From positions 434,001-498,000 of the forward strand of contig NZ_JACVAB010000003.1 of the NCBI RefSeq assembly GCF_014851585.1: a DNA stretch of 64,000 nucleotides, given 5' to 3'. This DNA comes from Agrobacterium sp. AGB01. Lineage in GTDB: Bacteria > Pseudomonadota > Alphaproteobacteria > Rhizobiales > Rhizobiaceae. Each line of letters begins with the position of its first letter. The stretch's first letter is position 1. The position numbers and the translations under genes were made by a program. Under the pieces are notes generated by a model that worked only from the letters and a program-made list of their open reading frames with translations, was not told the DNA's origin and searched no databases. Shown here piece by piece: positions 55,029-63,499 of the stretch.

Positions 55029-56504
55029 ATGACGGCAGACAAAATTATCGAAGGCATCGAGGCAAACGTCTGGAATTATTATGACCTCAGTGCTGACGAG
55101 AAAATTGTATCCGTTCCAGCCCGTACATTGTTGTCTCCCGATCGCCTTGATGTTCTTGCCCGCTATATTTTTGTCAAGCAGCGAAATTTAGGTTGGGGCG
55201 TAGGTTGGGGCACCAGTATTTACCGGCACTACCTTGAAACATGTAATGCCGATTTTATTGACGGCGATAAAACGAAGAGCTCGTTTAGCGATTACTTGAG
55301 ATCATTCTCTAAATTATCTGATAGCGTGGCTGTGGAGGGATGGAACTTCAACAAGGGGCTGCTCCCTCATGTTGACGGAGCGGTTATCGATGGTGCCCAT
55401 CGTCTGTCTGTCGCACTCTATCACGACGGAACTGTCGAAGCTGTACAATTAAAAGGACAAAAACAGGTACATTCAGCCGATGCCCTTTTGCGAATTGGAA
55501 TTTCTCCCAATATTGTCGAGCAACTTGTCAATGAATTCATTTCATTAGACGAAGAAACATTCACAGCAATTCTGTTTCCATCGCAACTTAATCTTCAAGA
55601 CGCCGCGGTTCATCGGATCGGTGAATTTGCTAAGATCATATACACAAAAGATGTGGCTTTAAGTGATCAAGGTAGAAAGAATGTGATCGAACTGCTTTAC
55701 GGCCATGAGCCTTGGTGGAAAACAGAGTTGCTTGAAGACTTTGTAAATTTACGATTTCCTCAAGGTGGATCAATTACCGCTGTTTTCTTCAAGGCTAATG
55801 CAGGACAAACCTCACGCACAGTCAAAGAACATGCAAGAGAGATTTTTCCTGCGATACACTTCATCCATGCCAATGATACACATCAAGAAACACGCTGGAT
55901 CGCTGACTGCCTATTAAATCCAAATGGCATTCAATATTTGAATTTGAGACCGACTGTTCAGCCGCCACGTTTCCGCGAACTTCTTGATGATTTTAGATCA
56001 AGGATAACCAGCGATAAATCGCCAGGAAATTATTGCATAGATTCGAGTGCCGTCATGGCCGCGTTCGGCATCAGGGACTGTCGAGATTTGGACTACATCA
56101 CTCCAGAAGTACGTACGACTAAGCTCGCGGACGATAGCCGAATATCGTGGCACAACGAAGAATATCTAAAATTCCCAATACCGGTAGACGAACTTGTCGC
56201 AAATCCAGCCCACCACTTTGTTTACAAAGGGGTTAAATTCATGGCCCTTGATACTGTTATGTTTTTCAAACGGCACAGATGGGCTGAAAAAGACATCGAA
56301 GACTGTCGTCTGATATTGGAGGCACGCTATAAGATTTCTTTCAGAGATCGTTTCACGACGAAGCGAAAGCGTCTGAAACGCGAGATCTCATATCTGCTTC
56401 AGATAATGCCTGCCGAGACCGCAAAATTGCTTAAACGAATTCTGCCAACAAGTGCATTTCAGGCCCTACGTCAGATGTACCGCAGGTGGAAAGGCATCAT
56501 GTAA
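55029..56504 (+). CDS. Unrecognised polysaccharide-locus protein with DGAHRL and nucleotidyltransferase-like motifs
   Basis: This protein of about 491 residues is not in a family I can name. It starts probably at ATG 55029 (MTADKIIEGIEANVW); ATG 55014 and 54975 are in-frame alternatives. The N-terminal third contains VDGAVIDGAHRLSVALYHDG, resembling the DG-x-HR motif of ParB/sulfiredoxin-like folds. The C-terminal third contains NYCIDSSAVMAAFGIRDCRDLDYI and KGVKFMALDTVMFFKRHRWAEKDIEDCRLI. That pattern (small-residue helix, then R-D-C-x-D-L-D, later K and D) looks like a polymerase-beta-type nucleotidyltransferase. The last 60 residues are basic (TTKRKRLKRE), possibly for membrane contact. Base composition is visibly AT-rich. 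Its place among glycan genes suggests glycan modification. Confidence 0.6.
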   Translation: MTADKIIEGIEANVWNYYDLSADEKIVSVPARTLLSPDRLDVLARYIFVKQRNLGWGVGWGTSIYRHYLETCNADFIDGDKTKSSFSDYLRSFSKLSDSVAVEGWNFNKGLLPHVDGAVIDGAHRLSVALYHDGTVEAVQLKGQKQVHSADALLRIGISPNIVEQLVNEFISLDEETFTAILFPSQLNLQDAAVHRIGEFAKIIYTKDVALSDQGRKNVIELLYGHEPWWKTELLEDFVNLRFPQGGSITAVFFKANAGQTSRTVKEHAREIFPAIHFIHANDTHQETRWIADCLLNPNGIQYLNLRPTVQPPRFRELLDDFRSRITSDKSPGNYCIDSSAVMAAFGIRDCRDLDYITPEVRTTKLADDSRISWHNEEYLKFPIPVDELVANPAHHFVYKGVKFMALDTVMFFKRHRWAEKDIEDCRLILEARYKISFRDRFTTKRKRLKREISYLLQIMPAETAKLLKRILPTSAFQALRQMYRRWKGIM

Positions 56505-56624
56505 CGTAACATTTAAATCAGTTTGTTGCGCATATTCATGACCGGCACATTGCCATCGTCACTATGCATGCCGCAGGTATAGTTCTGAATATCGGGTCTA
56601 GAACCAGAAAATCCGGTTTTACAA

Positions 56625-56659
56625 AGAGGCCGACAAAGCTTGAAGCTTTGCCGGCCTTT
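56625..56659. terminator. Bidirectional terminator-like hairpin between convergent genes
   Basis: A stem runs from 56625-56639 to 56645-56659 (AGGCCGACAAAGC with GCTTTGCCGGCCT) with one A-C mismatch, one G-T pair and a 5-base loop, flanked by short A and T runs. It lies between the unrecognised gene (ending 56504) and the leftward glycosyltransferase operon (ending 56716) and can serve both. Confidence 0.7.
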
Positions 56660-56715
56660 AATTATTGCGAGATAAACAACGTGATGACCCGCTTGCGATA
56701 GTCAAGTATAGATCA

Positions 56716-57771
56716 TCAAAACCTAAGCTTTGCCTTTCGCAGCAGCATTTGAAACGTTCTCATTGGATCGACTCGTACTGCAGAAAACAGCGCATGACAC
56801 GCTAAGACGATCAAAAACCTGCGCACTGCACCATTAAATAACCTGAGAAGAAAATCAGCCATAAGTGGCTCGGCACGAGTTTTCACGTCTAACTGCCGAT
56901 AGTCTTGCCAGGCATTTTTTAGCTCGACAACCTGGCCCAGAGAGATACGCGCATAGCGAATAACAAAGAGAGAAGCTTCAAGGTCCCTCCGCATTTCAAT
57001 AGGTATCATCTCAATAAGTCCGGGACCTATCGATTCAATATCTTGAGAGGGATCAGGTAATTTTGCTACGCGCATTCGATGACACAGTTTGGCTATCACG
57101 GTCGCCAGCTCTTGTTGCTCACGATGAACAAGCGAGACATTTGTGTCATGAACTCGGTATTTTAACAGAGGCTTTGGAATGTTACTGAGCGCATAACCAA
57201 GTTCATGAATGCGCAACCAAAGATCATAATCTTCTGCATGAGAAAATGCTCTGCGATACCCGCCAGCGGCAACCGCAGCCTCTTTTCTCATCATGACAGT
57301 TGGATGGGCGAATGGGCATCCGGCTTCTAGAAAGTTTTCCACATCGCCTTCAGATACGGGATAATCGCCTTGACGAACAATCTCTCCATCAGCGTCAATA
57401 AGAAGAATGAAGCTGCCAACGGCTCCAAGATGCGGCGCTTCGGACATGCGGCGGTATTGCTCTGAAAAGCGCTCTGGCATAGCGATATCATCGGCGTCCA
57501 TACGTGCAATAAGATCAGCACGAGCGAGGTTTATTCCTTCATTAAGAGCAGAAACAAGCCCGCCATTTGATCGGTCAACGAGCACAATACGCGTATCGCG
57601 AGCAGCCAATTCACGTAAAACGGCACCGCTTCCATCTGTTGAGCCATCATTGATGACGATCAGCTCAAAATTGGAAAATGTCTGCGCCAGCAAGCTTTCA
57701 ACAGCTTCGCGCACGTACTTTTCAGCGTTATAAACAGGTAAAATGACACTGATTAATGGCTGATCACTCAT
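56716..57771 (-). CDS. Family GT2 glycosyltransferase
   Basis: This 351-residue glycosyltransferase has a GT-A fold domain in its first 220 residues: ISVILPVYNAEKYVREAVESLLAQTFSNFELIVINDGSTDGSG, RMDADDIAMPERF (with the DxD motif as DADD) and GCPFAHPTVMMRK, then HAEDYDLWLRI. The C-terminal part is less conserved and basic, and may touch the membrane. It transfers a sugar from a nucleotide donor to a growing glycan in the cytoplasm; donor and linkage are not readable. Its ATG overlaps the stop of the fucosyltransferase gene by four bases, and it is the last gene of the leftward operon. Confidence 0.92.
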   Translation of the reverse strand: MSDQPLISVILPVYNAEKYVREAVESLLAQTFSNFELIVINDGSTDGSGAVLRELAARDTRIVLVDRSNGGLVSALNEGINLARADLIARMDADDIAMPERFSEQYRRMSEAPHLGAVGSFILLIDADGEIVRQGDYPVSEGDVENFLEAGCPFAHPTVMMRKEAAVAAGGYRRAFSHAEDYDLWLRIHELGYALSNIPKPLLKYRVHDTNVSLVHREQQELATVIAKLCHRMRVAKLPDPSQDIESIGPGLIEMIPIEMRRDLEASLFVIRYARISLGQVVELKNAWQDYRQLDVKTRAEPLMADFLLRLFNGAVRRFLIVLACHALFSAVRVDPMRTFQMLLRKAKLRF

Positions 57772-58658
57772 TTCAGGAGAATCCAGTCAGCGGGATACAA
57801 GTCAAGAACATTGCAGCCTGCAAGCTTTTCTGAGGTGAACCATTGAGCGGGAGAGATAACTCTTCGCTCTGGACTGTTATTAAGCCAAGCGGCCCACCAG
57901 GAGTATGAACTGTTTGCAATTATATTATGTTTGCAGTTCGCCATGAGAAACATGTCTTCCCAAGGTGCAGACGGATCTGACCGAACCACGTTGAAACGCG
58001 GTGATTTTGCGAAATTTTCAGCCGCATAATCAGGGTCATCAGAAAACAGGAAAAATTCGGTGTCGGTCCCAACCAAATCCTGCATAAGTGCGATAGCCCG
58101 ATGATAATAACCAAGACCTAATGCAGCATGCACTGAAGAGGCTGTGGCGCTGAGATAATCTCCACGACGAACATGCAAAGAAACACTGCAGTTAGAAGCA
58201 GAAATTTTTTCTGCCCACCCAGCTGACGTCGCCGTAAACGGAGATTTCGGTTGAAACCGTGCGCGGAGCAAATCCTCCGCACCCAGGAAATATTGCGGGC
58301 TCTGAAAATACCCATCAAGCAATATCTCATCACTCGAGAGATCCGCACTTATAGGATTGTAATGAAAATTTGGCTCTCGATAAACACCGTCACGAAAAGC
58401 CCGATCTCCATTTAGTCTACGTGCTATACGAGACACAAGCGAGGAGGAAACCGGCCCTGCCACAGGCGGGCCGGAATATATATCTTGCGGCACTTGCAGT
58501 ACATCAAGCTGATAGGGCCAAGTCTTGTAAGCTTCAAAAGTGGACACATCCAAAAACAATTTTCGGTTCAATTGCTCCGACAGCCCAAGAGCTGCAGCAT
58601 ACTGGAACATCTGGTTGCCCAGTCCGCCCAAAAGACGAATTACTACGGCTCCATTCAC
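57768..58658 (-). CDS. Alpha-1,2-fucosyltransferase-like protein (GT11)
   Basis: This protein of about 296 residues is a GT11 member, which transfers fucose from GDP-fucose in alpha-1,2 linkage. Motifs: VIRLLGGLGNQMFQYAAALGLS at the N-terminus, the GDP-fucose-binding SLHVRRGDYL near the middle, FFLFSDDPDYAAENF and NIIANSSYSWWAAWLN near the end. I place the start at GTG 58658, just after the upstream gene's stop; the longer frame to ATG 58739 would overlap that gene by 67 bases and adds residues with no match. It is part of the leftward glycan operon. No GDP-fucose synthesis genes (gmd, fcl) lie inside the window. Confidence 0.9.
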   Translation of the reverse strand: MNGAVVIRLLGGLGNQMFQYAAALGLSEQLNRKLFLDVSTFEAYKTWPYQLDVLQVPQDIYSGPPVAGPVSSSLVSRIARRLNGDRAFRDGVYREPNFHYNPISADLSSDEILLDGYFQSPQYFLGAEDLLRARFQPKSPFTATSAGWAEKISASNCSVSLHVRRGDYLSATASSVHAALGLGYYHRAIALMQDLVGTDTEFFLFSDDPDYAAENFAKSPRFNVVRSDPSAPWEDMFLMANCKHNIIANSSYSWWAAWLNNSPERRVISPAQWFTSEKLAGCNVLDLYPADWILLK

Positions 58659-58672
58659 ACTTGACCTATCGC

Positions 58673-59626
58673 TCACGCAAATCTGCCTTTTATTCGTTTC
58701 ACCAGAATTTTTATTATGCCAAAGCAAATCTCCGCCCAAAAATGGAGTTGATTGGGGAAAATTGAGCGAACCAACGCATTCTCATTCGTCGCGAAGCTTC
58801 GATAAAACTCGTGAACAATTGACGGTTTTTTTATCGACGGAAGGATAGCGTCTATAGCTGCACGCCGCAGACTTCTCTCAAAACGGTTGTCAGCTCTGAC
58901 GGCTGCCTCCCATTTCGAATATACCCGCATTTGCTGCTGAAAAAATTTCAAAGCTCGCCCACTTTGAACACGGCGTTGTGCACTTTCATTATGGATGCGT
59001 ATTCCGACAACAGCTTGTGGCGTAAAATCCACCTTGCTGATTTTGGCTAAGCGTATCCAAAGGTCCCAGTCTTCACCATGAAACAATTGCTCATCAAAGT
59101 GACCAGCAGAATCCAATACGTCCCTCCGCACTAATACACTCGACGCAGAGCCGGACAACACATAGCTTTCAATCAACAAAGGTAGAAAAATATCGCCTCT
59201 TTTTTTGGGCGGCACAACATATTGATTGGTCGCCAGTTCACCGTCAGCGTTTATACAAAAATATGACGAGTGTACAAATCCAACATCTGATCCAGCGCGC
59301 CCAAACACCTCAGCCTGACATTCGAGTTTTGTAGGCAACCAGATGTCATCAGCGTCGAGAAAAGCTATAAAAGGTGCCTTGGAAGCCAATACTCCTGCAT
59401 TTCTCGCTGCAGAAACCCCTTTGTGAGGCAACTTTAAGTAACTTATACGCGAATCCGATTCCAAAAACGACTTTGCAACATCGGCGGTTCTATCCGATGA
59501 TCCGTCATCTGCCACAATTATGCGTGAAGCGGGCAACGTCTGCTTTTGAATCGAACGTAGTGCATCCGCAAGATACTGCTCACCGTTAAAAACAGGTACA
59601 ACAACGTCGATTTCGATGCTTTTCAT
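58673..59626 (-). CDS. Family GT2 glycosyltransferase
   Basis: This 317-residue GT-A glycosyltransferase shows IDVVVPVFNGEQYLADALRSIQKQTLPASRIIVADDGSSDRTADVA, then GVSAARNAGVLASKAPFIAFLDADDIWLPTKL (DADD metal site) and FDEQLFHGEDWDLWIRLA. The end is more variable and has a hydrophobic stretch (FPNQLHFWAEICFGIIKILVKRI). It starts one base after the stop of the fucosyltransferase/methyltransferase gene and belongs to the same operon. The donor sugar is unknown. Confidence 0.92.
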   Translation of the reverse strand: MKSIEIDVVVPVFNGEQYLADALRSIQKQTLPASRIIVADDGSSDRTADVAKSFLESDSRISYLKLPHKGVSAARNAGVLASKAPFIAFLDADDIWLPTKLECQAEVFGRAGSDVGFVHSSYFCINADGELATNQYVVPPKKRGDIFLPLLIESYVLSGSASSVLVRRDVLDSAGHFDEQLFHGEDWDLWIRLAKISKVDFTPQAVVGIRIHNESAQRRVQSGRALKFFQQQMRVYSKWEAAVRADNRFERSLRRAAIDAILPSIKKPSIVHEFYRSFATNENALVRSIFPNQLHFWAEICFGIIKILVKRIKGRFA

Positions 59627-59627
59627 T

Positions 59628-61322
59628 TTATTTACTCAAATCATCACGCCTTACCCATGACTCCCAAACAAACGGGTAGCGCCACTCAAGCCGATGAGTA
59701 CGTTGCAAGCGTTTTGCCAAGTTCTTATATTTCCTGCGAGCATCAGGAACGTGCAAGTGAAATTGAACCTGAAGGTGTTTTATTGTGGTGATACGATTGG
59801 TATCAATCAGCCGGTTAAGTAGGGCGAATTCTCCACCTTCGATGTTGAGCTTTGCCAAATGCCACTCAGATACACCACGCTCGCTCAGAACACGTTCTGC
59901 ATCTAACAAACTGACTTCGACTTTCTTTCCATCGGATGCACCGAAAGCGCCGGACGCATCAGCATCCAAATCAAACCGCACTGTCTCGTCCTGGTCAGAA
60001 AGCCCGGCTTCGTACAAACGCACCTTTCCATCACCAGCAAAACGGTTCCTTATCGTTTCAGCAAACGTGGGTATCGGCTCAAAAACTGTAACATCTGCGT
60101 CACAAATCGATCGAAACCTGGCAACGAAGTCTCCCGCATAACCGCCAACATCCAAGATATTTGCGCCCTGCGGAAGGTCGTACCTGAACCTGAGATCCTC
60201 GGATGGATTATTTGCAATCCATTGCTGATGAGACCTGTAGAATTCGTTTGTGACGTATTTCCAATAATGCACGCCCCTCTTCTTGGCAAAAGACGCCTTG
60301 TATTTAAATGATCGAAGAATACTCAGCACGGCTGGGCGATGTTCCACGTACGAGCGTGCTCGCGCGCTTAATCTTATCGGAAGAGGCAAAAACTCATTCT
60401 CTGCATAAAGTGTCCGTATGGACTTTTTGTCACCCACACTATTGGTGGCAATTAGATCTTTGGCAACCTTGGCCAGTAACGCAAAAACGTTATGTTCATA
60501 CAGCACACGCCTGCGCGCTTCGCTTAGATGTTCACGATTTTGTTCTGCAATATTCGAATGTATGACTTCTTTGATGATGGCGACTGCATTTTCCGGATCA
60601 TAAATATCGATTGTCCGGAATGCACCGGCAGGGAAATAGTCCGCCACATTAGGACAACCGTGGTAGATAGGGAAAGTTGACGTCAGAAAAGGATCGGCAA
60701 GTTTTTCCGTCCAATAGTCATCAATTGCACAGTTCTCGAGAGCGATATGATACCTATATGCATCAAGGACATCACGTTTATCTGAAAAATCCGCGATACC
60801 GCGTCCAAATACGTCAATCTCGTCACCTAACGCCTCTTTCAATTTCGTGACGAATTCCAGCCTTGCACGGTGCTCTGCAGTGAATGTCTTATTTGACGAC
60901 ACGACAGACACAAGCTTCGATTTCTGCGGGGAATGAGTCTCGAATTCCTCAAACTGCATTGGAAATGCGAGAAGTTCACCTCCGGCAGACATAGTTCCAA
61001 CATGCCAAGGAAGGCCGGCTTGGGTAAGTATCCGCTTAGCGTGTGGAGTCTCTCTATCCGCAGTGATAACTGCATCAAATTGAGCCAAAAACTTTTGGTT
61101 GTATCGCTTAACGTTAGATGGCTCAGAGACGACGAAAACCGTCGGAACTGGCTTACGTAAATCCAGACTGCGCTCTGGAAGCGCGTCATACACGAACACC
61201 ACGTCTGCATCGTGTATGTTCGCAAAAAACTGCACCTCCGCAAACGAGGTGCTTCCAGACGGAAGTTGACGCCTCCACGGCCAATTTGAATGCTGAGTAA
61301 CAAATGCCGCTTTGATCATCAA
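59628..61322 (-). CDS. Fusion of a GT10-type fucosyltransferase and an FkbM-family methyltransferase
   Basis: This 564-residue protein appears to carry two enzymes. Residues about 1-290 fit GT10 (alpha-1,3/1,4-fucosyltransferase): VVSSNKTFTAEHRARLEFV near 140, then DVFGRGI and the signature YRYHIALENCAIDDYWTEKLADPFLTSTFPIYHG (about 189-222), followed by FRTIDIYDPENAVAII. After a linker of about 80 basic residues, residues about 365-545 fit an FkbM SAM-dependent methyltransferase: ILDVGGYAGDFVARF (389-403), VFEPIPTF (413-420) and HLAKLNIEGGEFALL (488-502). Reading is continuous with no internal start or hairpin at the junction. The natural reading is addition of fucose and O-methylation of it (or of a neighbouring sugar) by one polypeptide. 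It lies between wzt and a GT2 gene. Confidence 0.85.
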   Translation of the reverse strand: MMIKAAFVTQHSNWPWRRQLPSGSTSFAEVQFFANIHDADVVFVYDALPERSLDLRKPVPTVFVVSEPSNVKRYNQKFLAQFDAVITADRETPHAKRILTQAGLPWHVGTMSAGGELLAFPMQFEEFETHSPQKSKLVSVVSSNKTFTAEHRARLEFVTKLKEALGDEIDVFGRGIADFSDKRDVLDAYRYHIALENCAIDDYWTEKLADPFLTSTFPIYHGCPNVADYFPAGAFRTIDIYDPENAVAIIKEVIHSNIAEQNREHLSEARRRVLYEHNVFALLAKVAKDLIATNSVGDKKSIRTLYAENEFLPLPIRLSARARSYVEHRPAVLSILRSFKYKASFAKKRGVHYWKYVTNEFYRSHQQWIANNPSEDLRFRYDLPQGANILDVGGYAGDFVARFRSICDADVTVFEPIPTFAETIRNRFAGDGKVRLYEAGLSDQDETVRFDLDADASGAFGASDGKKVEVSLLDAERVLSERGVSEWHLAKLNIEGGEFALLNRLIDTNRITTIKHLQVQFHLHVPDARRKYKNLAKRLQRTHRLEWRYPFVWESWVRRDDLSK

Positions 61323-61347
61323 ACTATCCTTAACATCCTGTATGCAC

Positions 61348-62619
61348 TCAATCAGCGACCCAATCCAAAACCGGAGCGACGATACCGGGTCGACGGGCCC
61401 GCCAATAAGGCGATGGGCTCAATCCGCCGGACACCTGGAGGAAAACACTCACTGGCGTATTACCTGGCTCTGAAAACCAACCCTGCCCGTGGAGAGAGGC
61501 AAAAAAATCCACTCGGTAACGCCCTTCGTTCAAGAAATGAGCGGGTATCGTCGTGCGGATAGTGTTGTGTCCGATTTTCAACTCGGGCCAGTTCTCAGCA
61601 TCCTTGTCGGTCGTCACAGACCAAAATACGTGCTGGCCGTGCTCGTCGATGACAACACATCCAAAATTCAATAAGGGACTGAGACGATGGATATCGAGGT
61701 CAATTTCCACACCGAATTCTCGATTACCTGGAATTGGGTGATCAAGTGTCTCGCCTGCCATGTCGGTGAGACGGAACGTTTTCAATGAGAAAAAGTCACA
61801 GTCGAGTGGACCGTGTACATCAGCGCTGTGAAATCCCTGCAGTTTCCCGTCTTCACCCATCAGATACCGCGCGCACGTCTCTTGCACGTCTGTGCTATCC
61901 GCCTTTAACCGTCCGCGCTCCATCCAGATTATACGCGAGCAGAGCTGCATGACTGCATTCATGTTGTGCGACACAAACAGCACCGTACGACCAGCGCTGG
62001 CAACATCACGCATTTTACCGAGGCACTTGTTCTGGAAATCAACGTCACCAACAGCCAGTACTTCATCAATGATCATGATCTCTGGCTCCAGATGAGCAGC
62101 CACAGAGAAAGCAAGGCGCATTTTCATGCCGCTGGAGTAGCGTTTTATTGGCGTATCGATAAATCCTTCCACGCCGGAAAAAGCTACGATCTCATCGAAG
62201 CGCGCCTTGATCTCGTGCTTCCTCAGCCCGAGTATCGTTCCGTTGAAGAAAACATTTTCGCGCCCGGTAAGTTCAGGATGAAAGCCTGTTCCAACCTCCA
62301 ACAATGAACCAACGCGTCCGTTCAGAATTGCTTCGCCAGATGTCGGTGTTGTAATTTGGGAAAGGACTTTTAAGAGAGTACTCTTCCCGGCGCCGTTGCG
62401 GCCAATGATACCAACAACCTCACCTTCATTCACATCGAAACTGACGTCGTTCAGCGCCCAGAACTCACGTGGTTGAGAAGGCTGGCCACTTTGGTCTGCG
62501 TCTATTTTCTTGCCTTTAAAAACAGATGCCAGCAAATCCCGCAAAGTATCGTGGCCGGGCCCGGAGCCGTTTAGCTGATAACGCTTTCCAATACCGTTCA
62601 CACTGATGATCGGAGACAT
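61348..62619 (-). CDS. wzt: Polysaccharide exporter ATPase Wzt with C-terminal carbohydrate-binding domain
   Basis: This 423-residue ATPase drives export of a finished polysaccharide chain across the inner membrane. Walker A is GRNGAGKST (73-81), then LLEVGTGFHPELTGRENVFFNG, signature YSSGMKMRL (161-169) and Walker B IMIIDEVLAVGD (181-192). The extra C-terminal domain of about 160 residues (LKTFRLTDMAGETLDHP, FGCVVIDEHGQHVFWSV, LNEGRYRVDFFASLHGQGW) matches the Wzt C-terminal beta-sandwich. In E. coli O8/O9a, that domain binds the chain's non-reducing, methylated end. It starts three bases after the wzm stop. Its presence predicts a modified terminal residue on this polysaccharide. Confidence 0.92.
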   Translation of the reverse strand: MSPIISVNGIGKRYQLNGSGPGHDTLRDLLASVFKGKKIDADQSGQPSQPREFWALNDVSFDVNEGEVVGIIGRNGAGKSTLLKVLSQITTPTSGEAILNGRVGSLLEVGTGFHPELTGRENVFFNGTILGLRKHEIKARFDEIVAFSGVEGFIDTPIKRYSSGMKMRLAFSVAAHLEPEIMIIDEVLAVGDVDFQNKCLGKMRDVASAGRTVLFVSHNMNAVMQLCSRIIWMERGRLKADSTDVQETCARYLMGEDGKLQGFHSADVHGPLDCDFFSLKTFRLTDMAGETLDHPIPGNREFGVEIDLDIHRLSPLLNFGCVVIDEHGQHVFWSVTTDKDAENWPELKIGHNTIRTTIPAHFLNEGRYRVDFFASLHGQGWFSEPGNTPVSVFLQVSGGLSPSPYWRARRPGIVAPVLDWVAD

Positions 62620-62622
62620 GAT

Positions 62623-63471
62623 TTAGATCCTATCGACGATCGTCGGTTCCAGCTTACGAAAAATGCGAAAGCCGAAGTTGAAGATAATCCCTGCCCAAAG
62701 CACCACAATTCCAAGAGCAGCGAGGGACGGAAACGGAGTACCGAGAAGCACTGCCCGAGCTGTATCCAAAAGCGTGGCAACTGGGTTGAGAATAAACACC
62801 CACTGATATTTTTCCGGAACAAAACTGACAGGGTAGATCACGGGTGTCACATACATACCAATCTGCACAAAGAATGGTAGGGCAATACCGATATCACGAT
62901 AGATCGCGTTCAGAGGCGAGAGCATCAACCCTATCGCATATCCAAGCAATCCACCGAAAATTAACAGAAGCGGCAGAAGCACCACGTAAGGCGTAGGCAC
63001 CACCCCGTAAATCAGCATCAGCGCCAACAAAATAACAAGGGAGATGCACAGGTCCACCCCCGCCGATATTGTTGGGACCAAAGGAAGAATAATACGAGGG
63101 AAAAAGACCTTCGTAATGATACCTTCGTTTTTGACAAGCGCTCCGGACGCCTCAACAACGACCTTGCTGAAATATTGCCAAAATAGAAGGCCGGAAAGGA
63201 CGAAGACTGGGTAAGGAATGCCGTCGGCAGGGATCTTTGCCAGGAAACCAAATATAACCGAGAAAATAATCGTCGTTATCAGCGGCTGCAAGACAGCCCA
63301 AGCAATACCGATCACAGATTGTTTATATCGAATCTGAATTTCTCGCAAAGCGAGCGTCCAAGCGATATCTCGATTTAACCAGATATCCCTTAGACCGTCC
63401 CACATTGTTCGATCTGCTCGCGGACGAATTACAACACGCGCAGCGCCGTGTTTCGAGAGCATATCTGTCAT
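62623..63471 (-). CDS. wzm: Polysaccharide ABC exporter permease Wzm
   Basis: This 282-residue ABC-2 type permease forms the channel for Wzt-driven export of undecaprenyl-linked polysaccharide. It has six hydrophobic segments and family motifs: LWLNRDIAWTL-like N-terminus (LRDIWLNRDIAWTLALREIQIRYKQS), IGIAWAVLQPLITTIIFSVIFG, LPLLLIFGGLLGYAIGLMLSPLNAIYRDIG, and VIYPVSFVPEKYQWVFILNPVATLLDTARAVLLG. It precedes wzt by three bases and follows the aminotransferase gene by 28 bases in the same operon. Confidence 0.92.
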   Translation of the reverse strand: MTDMLSKHGAARVVIRPRADRTMWDGLRDIWLNRDIAWTLALREIQIRYKQSVIGIAWAVLQPLITTIIFSVIFGFLAKIPADGIPYPVFVLSGLLFWQYFSKVVVEASGALVKNEGIITKVFFPRIILPLVPTISAGVDLCISLVILLALMLIYGVVPTPYVVLLPLLLIFGGLLGYAIGLMLSPLNAIYRDIGIALPFFVQIGMYVTPVIYPVSFVPEKYQWVFILNPVATLLDTARAVLLGTPFPSLAALGIVVLWAGIIFNFGFRIFRKLEPTIVDRI

Positions 63472-63499
63472 TCGTCTAATTCCGTTTTTCGAATCTTAG

